Positions 50,780 through 59,820 are shown, counted from the stretch's first letter. The stretch is DNA of 64,000 nt from an uncultured Collinsella sp. (GCA_900541675.1 UQKU01000008.1:9783-73782), one strand, 5' to 3'. The notes: generated by a model from the letters alone, not told the origin. Translations and numbers: made by a program.

Positions 50780-53356
50780 TTACTTGCCCTTGGGCTTGCT
50801 GGCGTAGAACTTCTTCTTTTTGGGCTTGCTGGCGGGGGAGGGTTTGCCGGCAAAGTTGGACTTGCCGTCGCCGCGCGGCCCTCGGTCGCCGGCCTGCGCG
50901 TGCGCGGGTGCTGCTGCGCGAGGCTTGCGGGCCTCGGGGTTGCGTAGTTCCTCGACGCGCTCGGCAATCTCCTCGGCGCTAAAGCCGACTTCGGCCATGG
51001 CGTCCTCGATGGGCAGACGGCGCACGATATAGCAATGGTGCACCTTCTGGTTGCGCGCGAAGTCCTCGGGGATGGTCTGCGCCGTAATGTCCTCCAGCAC
51101 GACGCCCGCGCGCGCGAGCTTGCGCGTTTCGGGGCGGAAGCCGCGCAGATTGCAGCTAAAGATGGCATGACCGCCCTGTGCGAGCAGGCGCGACACGCCG
51201 GCCAAAAGCTCAATATGGTCGCGTTGAACATCCCAGGTGCGGCGGCCCATCTTGGACGAGTTCGAGAACGTGGGCGGGTCGACAAAGATCAGGTCCCAGC
51301 GGTTGCGCGTCTGACGCTGGTCGCGAATCCAGGCGAGCACGTCGTCGCGCACAAAGTGATGCTGCGGGCCCACAAAGCCGTTCTGACGCATATTGCGCTC
51401 GGCCCAGTCCAGATAGGTGTTCGAGAGGTCAACCGTCACGGTCTCCTCGACGCCGCCGTCTGCCGCATAGCAGGTGGCAGTGCCGGTATAGGCAAACAGG
51501 TTGAGGAAGCGGCGCGCCTGCTTGGCGTGCTCGCGCACTAGGTTGCGGGTGACGCGGTGGTCCAGGAAGATGCCCACATCCAGATAGTCGTCAAAGTTGA
51601 CGGCAAAGGTAAGGCCGCCCTCCTCGATGAGCGGCAGGCGACGGCGCGCGATGTTGGCGCGCTCGCCCGGGCCGCCCTTGCCGGCGCCCTGCTTGCCGTA
51701 CTGCGAGCCGCCGCGCGAACGCATGCGGGCCTTGGCATGCACATGCTCGGCTGGGACATCCAGGATGCGCGGCGCGATGGCCAAGATGTCGAGCATACGG
51801 GCCTTGGCCAGCGCCGGGTCGATGGTCTTGGGCGCCGCGTATTCGGCGATGACGAGCCAGCGGCCTGGAGTCTGTGGGCAACCCTCGTACAGGTCGATGG
51901 CGGCGGAGTAGTCGGGCAGGTCGGCATCGTAGACGCGGTAGCAGCTCACGCCCTCGCGCTTGGCCCACTTGCGGCGCAGACGTGCGTTCTTGCGCAGGCG
52001 GTTGGCGAACTGCTCCGACTCGGGGATGAGCACGGGCAGCGGCTTGCCGTCGCCCAGGTCGAGCATGGCGGCAGGCTCGGGCATGGGGGTGTTGGCGGCC
52101 TCATAATCGACATCCGCGGCCTCACCCTCGGTATCCGCGCTGGTCGCAGCCTCAAATGTCGCGGCGACATGATCGAGCGAGGGCCAAACCTCAATAGTCG
52201 CCTCCTCGTTGTTGGGCATGACGGCGATGGAGCGCGCGGGCTCGGCATGGAGCGCGCGGGCCAGCAATCCGTCGCGGGTGAGCGCGGCGACCGGCGCGGC
52301 GGCAAGCTCGGGCGCGCGGTGCAGCTCGCCGACCAGCGTCATGGCGTCGTGCATGAGCGAAAGCGGGGTCTCGGTCGTATCCGCGACCACGGCGGCACCG
52401 GCGACGGCGCCCGCGTGGTCAAGTACGGTGGCAGATTTGGCGGCGCAAAAATCGACAAAGCGCTTGTAGCCGGCACACGTAACCATGCGCTCAGCGGTTT
52501 TGCGTGCGGCGGGGTCAACATCTACGGCAACGATGCGCGCCTGGCGCTCGCGTGCTTCCGTCTCGCGCTCGCGCGCCTCGGCACGCAGCCGCTCCCACAG
52601 GTCGGCATCATGCAGCTGCCAGCCCTCAAAGCCCCAGCGCTCGCGGGCGGCGCCCGGGGCGCGGTCGGTCAGAATATTCACGGCTTCCAGCAGCAGGCCG
52701 CCGCCGGCGCACGAGGCGTCGATCAACGTGGGCAGAGCCTCGTTCTCGTAGTCGTCGGCCGTCAGCTCGCGCTCGCACAGTGCGGTCCAGCCGATCTGCG
52801 CCAACACCAGGGCGGCGTAGTCGGGGCGTAGCACGTGCGTGCCCTCGCCAGCGCGGGTCGCCGCGGGCGGCAGACGCTTGAACAGCGGGTCGCCCGAAAG
52901 GTCTAGGCTTATGCTCGCGCGGCGCTGGCGCAACGAAAGCAGTAGGTGAACATCGGGGTCGGCGGCATCGACGTCGGCGCGGCGACCCGTGGCCTCGGCC
53001 AGGCGGTCACACAGCGCGTCCTTGGCGCGCAGAGCCGAGAAGCGCGTGTTGCGCAGCTGCTCGGTCACGCCGCGGGCGGTGATGGCGATGGTGGCGCCGG
53101 GGCGGACGATGTTTTCCCAGGCGATGTCGTAAACGCCGTCGTACAACTCATCGGCGTCCTGTGCCTCAAAGCGCCCAAGCACCACAAACACGCGGCTGGC
53201 CAGGCGCGACCACAGACAGGCGCGGTAGCCTTCTTCGAGCTCGCCCTCAAATGTAGCGCGGCCCCTCAGGCGGCGGACATGCGAAAGTCCGAGCCGTTTA
53301 AGCTCGTCGGCGAGTGCGGACTCAAAGCCCTCGGGGCAGCTTGCATAAAATTCCAT
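50780..53356 (-). CDS. rlmL: Bifunctional 23S rRNA methyltransferase RlmL/RlmK
   Basis: 858 residues. N-terminal ferredoxin-like plus THUMP region, then the RlmL catalytic domain (m2G2445), here with DASCAGGGLLLEAV, and the C-terminal RlmK domain (m7G2069): LNLFAYTGTATCYAADGG, VDLSNTYLDWAERN and FVDPPTFSNSSKM. Longer than E. coli RlmKL (702) because of a ~130-residue Ala/Glu-rich insertion between the two domains and a Lys/Pro-rich tail. ATG 53356 has GAGAGGTC upstream; the open frame beyond is an antisense shadow of the next gene. GC-rich, minus strand, alone. Confidence 0.93.
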   Translation of the reverse strand: MEFYASCPEGFESALADELKRLGLSHVRRLRGRATFEGELEEGYRACLWSRLASRVFVVLGRFEAQDADELYDGVYDIAWENIVRPGATIAITARGVTEQLRNTRFSALRAKDALCDRLAEATGRRADVDAADPDVHLLLSLRQRRASISLDLSGDPLFKRLPPAATRAGEGTHVLRPDYAALVLAQIGWTALCERELTADDYENEALPTLIDASCAGGGLLLEAVNILTDRAPGAARERWGFEGWQLHDADLWERLRAEARERETEARERQARIVAVDVDPAARKTAERMVTCAGYKRFVDFCAAKSATVLDHAGAVAGAAVVADTTETPLSLMHDAMTLVGELHRAPELAAAPVAALTRDGLLARALHAEPARSIAVMPNNEEATIEVWPSLDHVAATFEAATSADTEGEAADVDYEAANTPMPEPAAMLDLGDGKPLPVLIPESEQFANRLRKNARLRRKWAKREGVSCYRVYDADLPDYSAAIDLYEGCPQTPGRWLVIAEYAAPKTIDPALAKARMLDILAIAPRILDVPAEHVHAKARMRSRGGSQYGKQGAGKGGPGERANIARRRLPLIEEGGLTFAVNFDDYLDVGIFLDHRVTRNLVREHAKQARRFLNLFAYTGTATCYAADGGVEETVTVDLSNTYLDWAERNMRQNGFVGPQHHFVRDDVLAWIRDQRQTRNRWDLIFVDPPTFSNSSKMGRRTWDVQRDHIELLAGVSRLLAQGGHAIFSCNLRGFRPETRKLARAGVVLEDITAQTIPEDFARNQKVHHCYIVRRLPIEDAMAEVGFSAEEIAERVEELRNPEARKPRAAAPAHAQAGDRGPRGDGKSNFAGKPSPASKPKKKKFYASKPKGK

Positions 53357-53431
53357 GGGTGACCTCTCTGATTGCGTCGCTCCATTATATGATGGATGCT
53401 TCGTTTGCCATCGCCCCCGAAAGGAACCCAT

Positions 53432-54259
53432 ATGATTGATGCGTGCCCCGATTCCGCCGTGCTCTTTTTTGACGTGGACGGCACGCTGACGTCGTTCGAT
53501 CCCGACGATATGACCGATAAGGACTTTTCGGCGGTTCGCCCTTCGCAGACGGCGATCGAGGCGTTTCATCGTCTGCATGACGCGGGGCATAAGGCGTTTA
53601 TCTGCACGGGTCGCCCCCTGTGGCTCATTGCGGACGGCTTGCGTGCGCTCGACCCCGCGGGCATCGTTGCCATGGCGGGAGCCACGCTCGAGGTCGAGGG
53701 ACGCGTGGTACACGAGGACTGCTTTGACGAGGACGTTATCGAGGAGCTCGCGCATCGCATTGCCGCGGCGGGCGGCGAGGCCTTGTTCGAGACGAACGGT
53801 GCCACCTATTCACTTGAGCCAGTTGGTGTCGAACAGTCATTTCTGCTAGGCGCCGACGTGGTGCATGGCGTTGATCAGATGCGCGTCGATGGCCGCTTGC
53901 GCGTAGGCAAGGTGTGCATTAATGCGCGCGACCTGGCTTGCGTGGCCAACGACGATGGCTTTATCGATTGCGAGTTTGAGCTGTGCAATACCGGCGGCCA
54001 GAACCGCGAGCTGAGCCCCAAGGGTATCGACAAGGGCGTGGGCGTGGCGCGAGCGCTGGCGTATCTGGGCCGCGAGGGAAATGCGCGCACCTTTGGCTTT
54101 GGCGATTCGGGCAACGACTTGGGCATGCTCGCCGCCGTCGAGACAGCCGTGGCCATGGGCAACGCCATGCCCGAGGTCAAGGCGGTCGCCGACTACGTGA
54201 CCGACGATGTCGCACACGACGGCACCGTCACAGCGATGCGCCACTTTGGGTTGATCTAA
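53432..54259 (+). CDS. Cof-type HAD hydrolase
   Basis: 275 residues. FFDVDGTLTSF (nucleophile Asp), FICTGRPLWLI, then a C2-type cap and the late motif TFGFGDSGNDLGMLAAVETAVAMGNAMPEVKAVADYV. Phosphatase of sugar phosphates or flavin precursors; specificity unknown. AAAGGAACC site before ATG 53432; divergent from rlmKL with only 75 bp between. Confidence 0.9.
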   Translation: MIDACPDSAVLFFDVDGTLTSFDPDDMTDKDFSAVRPSQTAIEAFHRLHDAGHKAFICTGRPLWLIADGLRALDPAGIVAMAGATLEVEGRVVHEDCFDEDVIEELAHRIAAAGGEALFETNGATYSLEPVGVEQSFLLGADVVHGVDQMRVDGRLRVGKVCINARDLACVANDDGFIDCEFELCNTGGQNRELSPKGIDKGVGVARALAYLGREGNARTFGFGDSGNDLGMLAAVETAVAMGNAMPEVKAVADYVTDDVAHDGTVTAMRHFGLI

Positions 54260-54261
54260 TT

Positions 54262-54303
54262 AAATGGCCGGGTCGCCTGCAGTGGGGGGCGACCCGGCCA
54301 TTT
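54262..54303. terminator. Bidirectional terminator
   Basis: AAATGGCCGGGTCGCC / GGCGACCCGGCCATTT, perfect 16-bp stem between two converging genes; starts 2 bp after the stop of the HAD gene and ends 3 bp before the DeoR stop. Confidence 0.9.
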
Positions 54304-54306
54304 GAG

Positions 54307-55098
54307 CTATTTTGCAATATAGAGCTTGGGATGGCTGCGACTGCTCTCGATCGCCGCCGTCATGATGCCCTCGTCGTCTCCATCAACGATGATGCCATCG
54401 AGGTCATCGATCTGCGCGGACTGATAAAAACTGGTCTTGTTGAACTTTCCCTGGTCAACCATCATGTAGCCCTGGTTTGAGTTGGTTAGGTACAAATGCT
54501 TGATCATGGCCGAGAAGTCGTGCTCGACGGTAAAACCGTGGTCGGGGTGGAATCCGTCGGCACTGACAAACGCCTTATCGGCATGTAGTTTGCTCATGCA
54601 GTCGAGCGTTAGTGCGCCCGCGAGATAGAGGTGGCCCTTACGCACGGAGCCGCCCGGCAGCACTACTGAAGCATTGGGGAGATTGAAGCTGGCGTAGTTC
54701 GCGATTGCAAGATCGCCGGTGATAATGGTGATCTCACGCTTGTCCATGAGGGCCTTAGCGAAGTAAAAGCCTGTGGTGCCGATATCAATTACCAGAACAT
54801 CGCCATCATCAACAAGAGTTGCTGCGGTTGCGGCGATGGCCTCCTTGGCCTCGACTTGGACATTGATGCGCTCCTCGGGATACGAGATTGCGTTGGAGCG
54901 AGAAAGCGACACCGCTCCGCCGCGTACGCGACGCAGCTTGCCTTCGGATTCCAGCGAGACGAGGTCGTGTCGCGCGGTGACTTCCGAAACCGAAAAACGG
55001 CGAACGATGTCTGATACCGAGATATTTGGCTTTTCGGCCAGCCAATTCATGATAAATCTCTGACGCTCGGCCGGTGAAAGGTCTGAAGTAGATGCCAT
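54307..55098 (-). CDS. DeoR-family transcriptional repressor
   Basis: 263 residues. N-terminal HTH RQRFIMNWLAEKPNISVSDIVRRFSVSEVTARHDLVSLESEGKLRRVRGGA over its span, then a sugar-phosphate sensor domain with VLVIDIGTTGFYFAKAL, TIITGDLAIANY, VVLPGGSVRKGHLYLAGALT and KAFVSADGFHPDHGFTV. Likely senses the phosphosugar of the divergent aldolase-PTS operon. AAGGAGCGG site before ATG 55098; 38 further in-frame codons lie in the promoter region. Confidence 0.92.
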   Translation of the reverse strand: MASTSDLSPAERQRFIMNWLAEKPNISVSDIVRRFSVSEVTARHDLVSLESEGKLRRVRGGAVSLSRSNAISYPEERINVQVEAKEAIAATAATLVDDGDVLVIDIGTTGFYFAKALMDKREITIITGDLAIANYASFNLPNASVVLPGGSVRKGHLYLAGALTLDCMSKLHADKAFVSADGFHPDHGFTVEHDFSAMIKHLYLTNSNQGYMMVDQGKFNKTSFYQSAQIDDLDGIIVDGDDEGIMTAAIESSRSHPKLYIAK

Positions 55099-55341
55099 AT
55101 GCCGCTCCTTTTGAACAAAAGGCAAAAGATGCGCCTTTAGTAATCGAAATATAACGTATCGATATGAAAAGAACAAGGCAAAATCGAATGAATCAAATGA
55201 ACGGGATGACATGTCCCAAATGCATGTATAGCAGATAGTTCACACGTAGACGGGCTATAAAGAGTCTCATTCTGAAGGTGACGCCCAAAAGAAGTACGTT
55301 TACACCCGATATTCGACCGTTCACGGAAAGTTGACAATTGA

Positions 55342-55418
55342 GCTTTCGATAGCTTTTGAAATGGTTTATAAAAGAAAACCGAAAAGCTTTTGAAACAAAG
55401 AAGAAGGCTTTCGATAGC
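55342..55418 (+). promoter_or_regulatory. Interleaved direct repeats, candidate DeoR operators
   Basis: GCTTTCGATAGC occurs at 55342-55353 and 55407-55418; AGCTTTTGAAA at 55351-55361 and 55385-55395. A TTGACA (55331-55336) and a TATAAA (55367-55372) lie among them. The 348-bp divergent gap holds no gene. Confidence 0.55.
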
Positions 55419-55446
55419 AATAGCGTTAGATGAGAAAGGACCGAAC

Positions 55447-56157
55447 ATGGCGATTAAGGTGTTTGCCGACGGCGCTAACCTCGAAGGCATGCTTGACATG
55501 CATGACAATGGCAACGTTCAGGGCTTCACGACCAATCCTTCCCTTATGAAGGCCGGTGGCGTGACTGACTACCGCGCTTTTGCCAAGATGGTTCTTGAGC
55601 ACATTACCGATGTGTCGGTCTCTTTTGAGGTGTTCGCCGACGACGAGGCGGGTATGGAAGCCGAGGCTCGCGAGATTGCAACCTGGGCAGACAACGTCTA
55701 CGTTAAGATCCCGGCGCTCAACACCAAGGGCGAGTCCACGGCCGCGCTGGTCAAGCGCCTTTCTGCCGATGGCATCAAGGTGAATGTCACCACTATCTTC
55801 ACGCCCAAGCAGGTCGACGAGTTTGTCGATGCCGTCTCGGCCGAGACCCCCTCTATTCTGTCCATCTTTGCCGGTCGCATTGCCGATACCGGCGTCGATC
55901 CGCTGCCCCTCATGGCGGAGTCCGTAAAGAAGGCTGCCGTTAAGCCTGCTGCCGAGGTTCTCTGGGCGTCTACGCGCGAGGTCCTCAATATCTTCCAGGC
56001 GGAGTCCGTTGGATGCCAGATCATTACGGTCCCCAATGCCCTTCTTGCCAAGCGCAAGAATTTCGGGAAAGATTTGCTTGAGTACTCGCTTGATACGGTC
56101 AAGGGCTTTGCCCGCGACATTCAGGCGCTTGGTTTTCATATCCTGCCCGAGGAGTAG
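55447..56157 (+). CDS. Transaldolase/fructose-6-phosphate aldolase-like protein (first copy)
   Basis: 236 residues, the short FSA/TalC size class. Starts MAIKVFADGANL, has GFTTNPSLMKAGG, the Schiff-base Lys 87 in VYVKIPA, VNVTTIFTPKQ, FAGRIADTGVDP and WASTREVLNI. Cleaves or transfers a C3 unit of a ketose phosphate. First gene of the operon with PTS IIA, IIB and IIC; the IIA start is 10 bp after its stop. A very similar copy ends the locus at 58751. GAAAGGACC site. Confidence 0.9.
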   Translation: MAIKVFADGANLEGMLDMHDNGNVQGFTTNPSLMKAGGVTDYRAFAKMVLEHITDVSVSFEVFADDEAGMEAEAREIATWADNVYVKIPALNTKGESTAALVKRLSADGIKVNVTTIFTPKQVDEFVDAVSAETPSILSIFAGRIADTGVDPLPLMAESVKKAAVKPAAEVLWASTREVLNIFQAESVGCQIITVPNALLAKRKNFGKDLLEYSLDTVKGFARDIQALGFHILPEE

Positions 56158-56166
56158 GGGACGAGC

Positions 56167-56613
56167 ATGCTGACCGATCTTCTTAAGCCCGAGCTTGTTG
56201 CCTGCCACGTCGAGGCCTCCGACTGGGAGGAAGCGATCAGGGCATGTGGTAAGTTGCTCGTAGACGCTGGCAAATGCGACCAGAGCTATGTTGACGCCAT
56301 GATTTCATCGGTTCACAAATTCGGCCCCTATATGGTCTTGGAAGAGGGCATCGCTATGCCCCATGCTCAGGCAGATGGCAATGTGAGTGAAGCGGGGATC
56401 TGTATCGTCACACTTGACCCTGCCATTGCGTTTGGACATGAGGATTTCGATCCGGTTCACGTGCTCGTGGGTATTTGCGCACCCGACCCCAAGGCTCATC
56501 TTGGCTGCTTGGCGGAGCTTTCGCAGATGTTCGAGGACGAGGACTGCGTTGCCAAGCTCAGTGCGTGCGATGCGCCCGAGCAGGTTTTGGAGACCATGCG
56601 TTCATTCTTTTAG
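56167..56613 (+). CDS. PTS EIIA, fructose/mannitol (type 2) fold
   Basis: 148 residues. His66 in LEEGIAMPHAQAD is the phosphorylation site, matching UlaC/MtlA-type IIA domains. Receives phosphate from HPr and gives it to the IIB protein downstream. Site GGGGACGAGC before ATG overlaps the end of the aldolase gene. Confidence 0.92.
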   Translation: MLTDLLKPELVACHVEASDWEEAIRACGKLLVDAGKCDQSYVDAMISSVHKFGPYMVLEEGIAMPHAQADGNVSEAGICIVTLDPAIAFGHEDFDPVHVLVGICAPDPKAHLGCLAELSQMFEDEDCVAKLSACDAPEQVLETMRSFF

Positions 56614-56688
56614 GCCTTAATGGCACGGCGATGCGTCGCCGCTTTTGGATAGACGGAAAACCGTCACGTGTAGGAGAGGAAGGTTGCC

Positions 56689-56964
56689 ATGCATATCATC
56701 ACCGTATGCGGAAACGGCATCGGGTCTAGCCTGATGCTCGCTGGCAAAGTCGAGGAGCTTTGCGAGGAGGAGGGCATCAAGGCCGACGTTGAGTCTATGG
56801 ACCTGAACGGTGCTTCTTCCGCAAATCCGGATCTGTTCATCACCGTTAAGGAACTCGCCCCCGAGCTCCACGGCAACGTTGTGATCGTTCGCAGCTATGT
56901 GAACAAGAAGAAGATCCGCGAAGACGCCCTCGAGGCAATCAAGGCGGCTGCCGCTAACGCCTAA
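56689..56964 (+). CDS. PTS EIIB, ascorbate (UlaB) type
   Basis: 91 residues. Cys7 in ITVCGNGIGSSLMLAGKVEEL is the phosphate carrier. Small single-domain protein as in SgaB/UlaB. GGAGAGGAAGG site before ATG. Works between the IIA (56167) and IIC (57035) proteins. Confidence 0.92.
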   Translation: MHIITVCGNGIGSSLMLAGKVEELCEEEGIKADVESMDLNGASSANPDLFITVKELAPELHGNVVIVRSYVNKKKIREDALEAIKAAAANA

Positions 56965-57034
56965 ATCGGCACAAAAAGGGCGGTTCCCTGTGGAAGAGGG
57001 AAACGCGCCCACGTTAGAGAGAAAGGAAGCGCAG

Positions 57035-58426
57035 ATGCAAGCCATCCTTCCCATACTTGAGTTTATCCAATCGATTCTGACCAAGCCAGCGTGGATTATG
57101 GGTCTATTTGCCTTTGTGGGCCTTGTCGCGCTTAAGCGTCCTGCCCACAAGGTGATGACGGGCACCCTGAAGCCCATTCTTGGTTACATCATGCTGTCTG
57201 CCGGCGCCGCTGTTGTTCAGGAGAACCTTGCTCCGCTGGGTACCTTCATCGAGACCGGTTTCCACATCACCGGCGTCGTGCCCAACAACGAGGTCGTCGT
57301 TTCGATGGCTCAGAGCGTCCTCGGCGTTCAGACCATGATGATCCTGATTCTCGGCTACGTCGTGAACATTATCATTGCCCGCTTTACCAAGTTTAAGTAC
57401 ATCTTCCTGACGGGCCATCACAGCATGTTTATGGCCTGCCTGCTGTCTGCCGTTCTGCAGGCATCTGGCTTCCAGGATGTCCAGCTTGTCATCGTGGGTG
57501 GCATGTTCTTGGGCCTCGTGAGCGCTATGCTTCCCGCTGTTGGTCAGCGTTTCACCGAGAAGGTTACCGATGGCGATGAAATCGCCATGGGCCACTTCGG
57601 TTCACTCGCTTATTACATCTCCGCTGCAGTCGGTACGCTTTTTGCTAAGGACGCCGAGGAGAACAGTACCGAGAAGATCGAGGTTCCCGAGAAGTTCTCC
57701 TTCCTGCGCGACACCACCATCTCCACGGCCCTTACCATGGCCTTCTTCTACCTGGTTACCGCTTTCGCCGCTTACATCGCAGATCCTGCGGTCGTTACCA
57801 AGACCGCTGGCGGCGACAACGTGATTGTCTATGCCCTGACCTGCGCTCTGTCTTTTGCCGTCGGTGTCACCATCGTCTATAACGGCGTTCGTATGATCCT
57901 TGCCGACCTGGTCCCGGCTTTCCAGGGCATCTCCAACAAGCTGATCCCCGGTGCCATCCCTGCCGTCGACTGCGCCGTCTTCTTCCCCTATGCTCCCACC
58001 GCCGTCATCCTCGGCTTTGTCGCTTCCTTTATCGGTGGCGTGGTCGGTATGTTCATCGTGGGCGCTACCTTGGGCATCTTCATCATCCCGGGCATGGTTC
58101 CCCACTTCTTCTGCGGTGCTACCGCAGGCATCTACGGCAATGCTACCGGCGGTCGCAAAGGTGCGGCTCTTGGCGCTTTCGTCAACGGCCTGCTCATCAC
58201 CTTTGCCCCGGCCCTGCTCCTGCCCGTTCTTGACGTCTTTGGCTTCAAGAACACTACGTTCGGCGACTTCGACTTCTCCGTCATTGGTATTACGCTCGGC
58301 CGCGCTGCCGAGGCCTTCGGTACCACCGGTGTCTACGCGATTCTCGCTGTCCTTTTGATCGTCGCCTTCGTCCCCAACTTCATCCACACCAAGGGTGCTG
58401 TGATCAACCACGTTGAGGAAGAGTAA
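57035..58426 (+). CDS. PTS EIIC, ascorbate (UlaA/SgaT) type
   Basis: 463 residues, about ten to eleven spans. Typical segments: KPILGYIMLSAGAAVVQENL, GHHSMFMACLLSAVLQ, PGAIPAVDCAVFFPYAPTAVILGF and GAFVNGLLITFAPALLLPVLD. Brings a sugar or sugar acid in with phosphorylation. The lack of ulaD/E/F-type ascorbate catabolic genes and the flanking aldolases suggest a substrate other than ascorbate. ATG 57035 follows AAAGGAAGCG; 15 earlier in-frame codons overlap that site. Confidence 0.92.
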   Translation: MQAILPILEFIQSILTKPAWIMGLFAFVGLVALKRPAHKVMTGTLKPILGYIMLSAGAAVVQENLAPLGTFIETGFHITGVVPNNEVVVSMAQSVLGVQTMMILILGYVVNIIIARFTKFKYIFLTGHHSMFMACLLSAVLQASGFQDVQLVIVGGMFLGLVSAMLPAVGQRFTEKVTDGDEIAMGHFGSLAYYISAAVGTLFAKDAEENSTEKIEVPEKFSFLRDTTISTALTMAFFYLVTAFAAYIADPAVVTKTAGGDNVIVYALTCALSFAVGVTIVYNGVRMILADLVPAFQGISNKLIPGAIPAVDCAVFFPYAPTAVILGFVASFIGGVVGMFIVGATLGIFIIPGMVPHFFCGATAGIYGNATGGRKGAALGAFVNGLLITFAPALLLPVLDVFGFKNTTFGDFDFSVIGITLGRAAEAFGTTGVYAILAVLLIVAFVPNFIHTKGAVINHVEEE

Positions 58427-58485
58427 TCCAGGCATACGTTAAGCCCTAATCGGGCGGAGCTCCGATAACCGGCTCCTACACGGAA

Positions 58486-58520
58486 GCGGTGACGTCTCAA
58501 TCGAGGCGTCACCGCTTTTT
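58486..58520 (+). terminator. Intrinsic terminator after PTS IIC
   Basis: GCGGTGACG..CTC-AATC-GAG..CGTCACCGC stem followed by TTTTT. It separates the second aldolase gene into its own transcript or an attenuated part of the operon. Confidence 0.9.
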
Positions 58521-58565
58521 GCTTTGGAGCGATTGTGAATATGAGCCGGCGAGGCGCTGCTTCTG

Positions 58566-58612
58566 TTCCGTGAACGGAATCAAACGCAATGATCGGCAAA
58601 AACGTTTTGCCG
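58566..58612. promoter_or_regulatory. Two operator-like palindromes before the second aldolase
   Basis: TTCCGT-GA-ACGGAA (58566-58579) and CGGCAAAA-ACG-TTTTGCCG (58594-58612), both with perfect arms. In the 324-bp gap they are the only clear signals besides the terminator; a promoter for the second aldolase is expected near here. Confidence 0.5.
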
Positions 58613-58750
58613 CTGGGGCGTCGATATAAAAATGGTAAATCTGCAAAACCGTTCGCCGAGAAGATAAAAAACCGCAGCTCACGCCTTGATAAACGTAGAT
58701 AAAGTGTTTAGCAGTTTAACGCCCATGTGCAAGCGAAAGGAATCAGGCAG

Positions 58751-59455
58751 ATGGCAATCAAGGTGTTCGCTGACGGTGCAAACCTCGAGGGCATGCTCGA
58801 CATGTACGAGAACGGCAACGTTCAGGGCTTCACAACCAACCCGTCCCTTATGAAGAAGGGCGGCGTGACGGATTACCGCGCATTTGCCAAGGAGGTCCTG
58901 GCCCACATCACCGATGTGTCCGTTTCGTTTGAGGTTTTTGCCGACGACGTAGAGACCATGGAGGTCGAGGCACGCGAGATCGCTACCTGGGCCGAGAACG
59001 TCTACGTCAAGATTCCGTGCGTGACCACTAAGGGCGAGTCCACCGCCGAGCTGGTGCTCAAGCTTTCCGCCGACGGCATTAAGGTCAACGTCACCACCAT
59101 CTTCACGCCCGCGCAGGTCGACGAGATGGTCGAGGCCGTTGACGCCGAGACGCCGTCCATCATCTCGCTCTTTGCCGGCCGTATCGCCGACACCGGCGTC
59201 GATCCCATTCCGTTTATGACGGAGTCGGTCAAGAAGGCCGCCGCCAAGCCAAACTGCGAGGTCCTGTGGGCGTCCACGCGCGAGCTCATCAACATTTACC
59301 AGGCCGAGGCCTGCGGTTGCCAGATCATCACGGTGCCCAACAGTATCCTGGCCAAGCGCAAGAACATCGGACGTGACCCGTACGAGGTCTCGCTCGATAC
59401 CGTGCGCGGATTTGCCAAGGATATCGCCGCTCTGGGCTTCCATATCCTGCCGTAA
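58751..59455 (+). CDS. Transaldolase/fructose-6-phosphate aldolase-like protein (second copy)
   Basis: 234 residues and collinear with the protein at 55447 without gaps; most positions are identical (for example MAIKVFADGANLEGMLDM and AGRIADTGVDP). The Schiff-base Lys in VYVKIPC is kept. Conservative changes cluster at 80-110 and in the C-terminal third. The GAAAGGAATC site precedes ATG 58751. The duplication flanks the PTS genes; the second copy has its own upstream palindromes, so the two may be expressed differently. Confidence 0.9.
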   Translation: MAIKVFADGANLEGMLDMYENGNVQGFTTNPSLMKKGGVTDYRAFAKEVLAHITDVSVSFEVFADDVETMEVEAREIATWAENVYVKIPCVTTKGESTAELVLKLSADGIKVNVTTIFTPAQVDEMVEAVDAETPSIISLFAGRIADTGVDPIPFMTESVKKAAAKPNCEVLWASTRELINIYQAEACGCQIITVPNSILAKRKNIGRDPYEVSLDTVRGFAKDIAALGFHILP

Positions 59456-59472
59456 GCAAGGGTACCCCCTGC

Positions 59473-59656
59473 GGCGACGTGCAAAATCGCGAATATTCAG
59501 CACGGTAAAGGCTTTTACCAGCTGGTTGAAGCACGGAACGGCCCCCGTTTTGGCTCTAATTGACGCTAAAACGGGGGCCGTTTTTGCTTTTATGGCTCTC
59601 TGAGGCACCGCGGGGCTATCGAGAGATGCTGAATATTCGCGATTTTGCACGTCGCC
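59473..59656. repeat. Intergenic element with perfect 30-bp inverted ends (family member 2)
   Basis: Left end 59473-59502 (GGCGACGTGCAAAATCGCGA at the outer side) and right end 59627-59656 are perfect inverted copies. Ends are related to those at 28559-28588. The interior holds a terminator. Begins 18 bp after the second aldolase stop and, with the short repeats at 59790, is the only content of the 405-bp gap. Confidence 0.9.
59537..59585 (+). terminator. Intrinsic terminator inside the palindromic element
   Basis: AACGGCCCCCGTTTT / AAAACGGGGGCCGTT with a 16-nt loop and a T run; terminates the second aldolase gene although it lies within the element. Confidence 0.9.
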
Positions 59657-59789
59657 AAGAGGGGGAAGTCGGGCCCTACTCTGACCACTCGGACGTACTC
59701 TTACCCGAACCCGCTGCTTCATGGGACGGCATGTCATGCGTCTGAGCTGCGGTTTTCATGCAGCGGGTAGTCGGATTGCTGCTGAGTTG

Positions 59790-59820
59790 CTCGAACCTAC
59801 TCGAACCTACTCTGTTCGAG
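59790..59820. repeat. Small tRNA-T-arm-like repeat after the Abi gene
   Basis: TCGAACCTAC occurs twice in tandem (59791-59810), followed by GTTCGAG, which is inverted to CTCGAAC at its left. On the minus strand it reads GGTTCGAG twice, as in a tRNA T arm. It might be a remnant attachment site next to the acquired-looking Abi gene; weak evidence. Confidence 0.3.

Noticed and set aside
56689..58426. Assigning ulaA/ulaB symbols and an L-ascorbate role
   Set aside because: The transporter type fits, but the rest of the ascorbate pathway is missing and aldolases are present instead, so the substrate is left open.
59790..59820. Integration (att) site of a mobile element carrying the Abi gene
   Set aside because: T-arm-like repeats are present, but no matching copy was found on the other side of the Abi gene and no integrase is in the window; listed only as a weak repeat.
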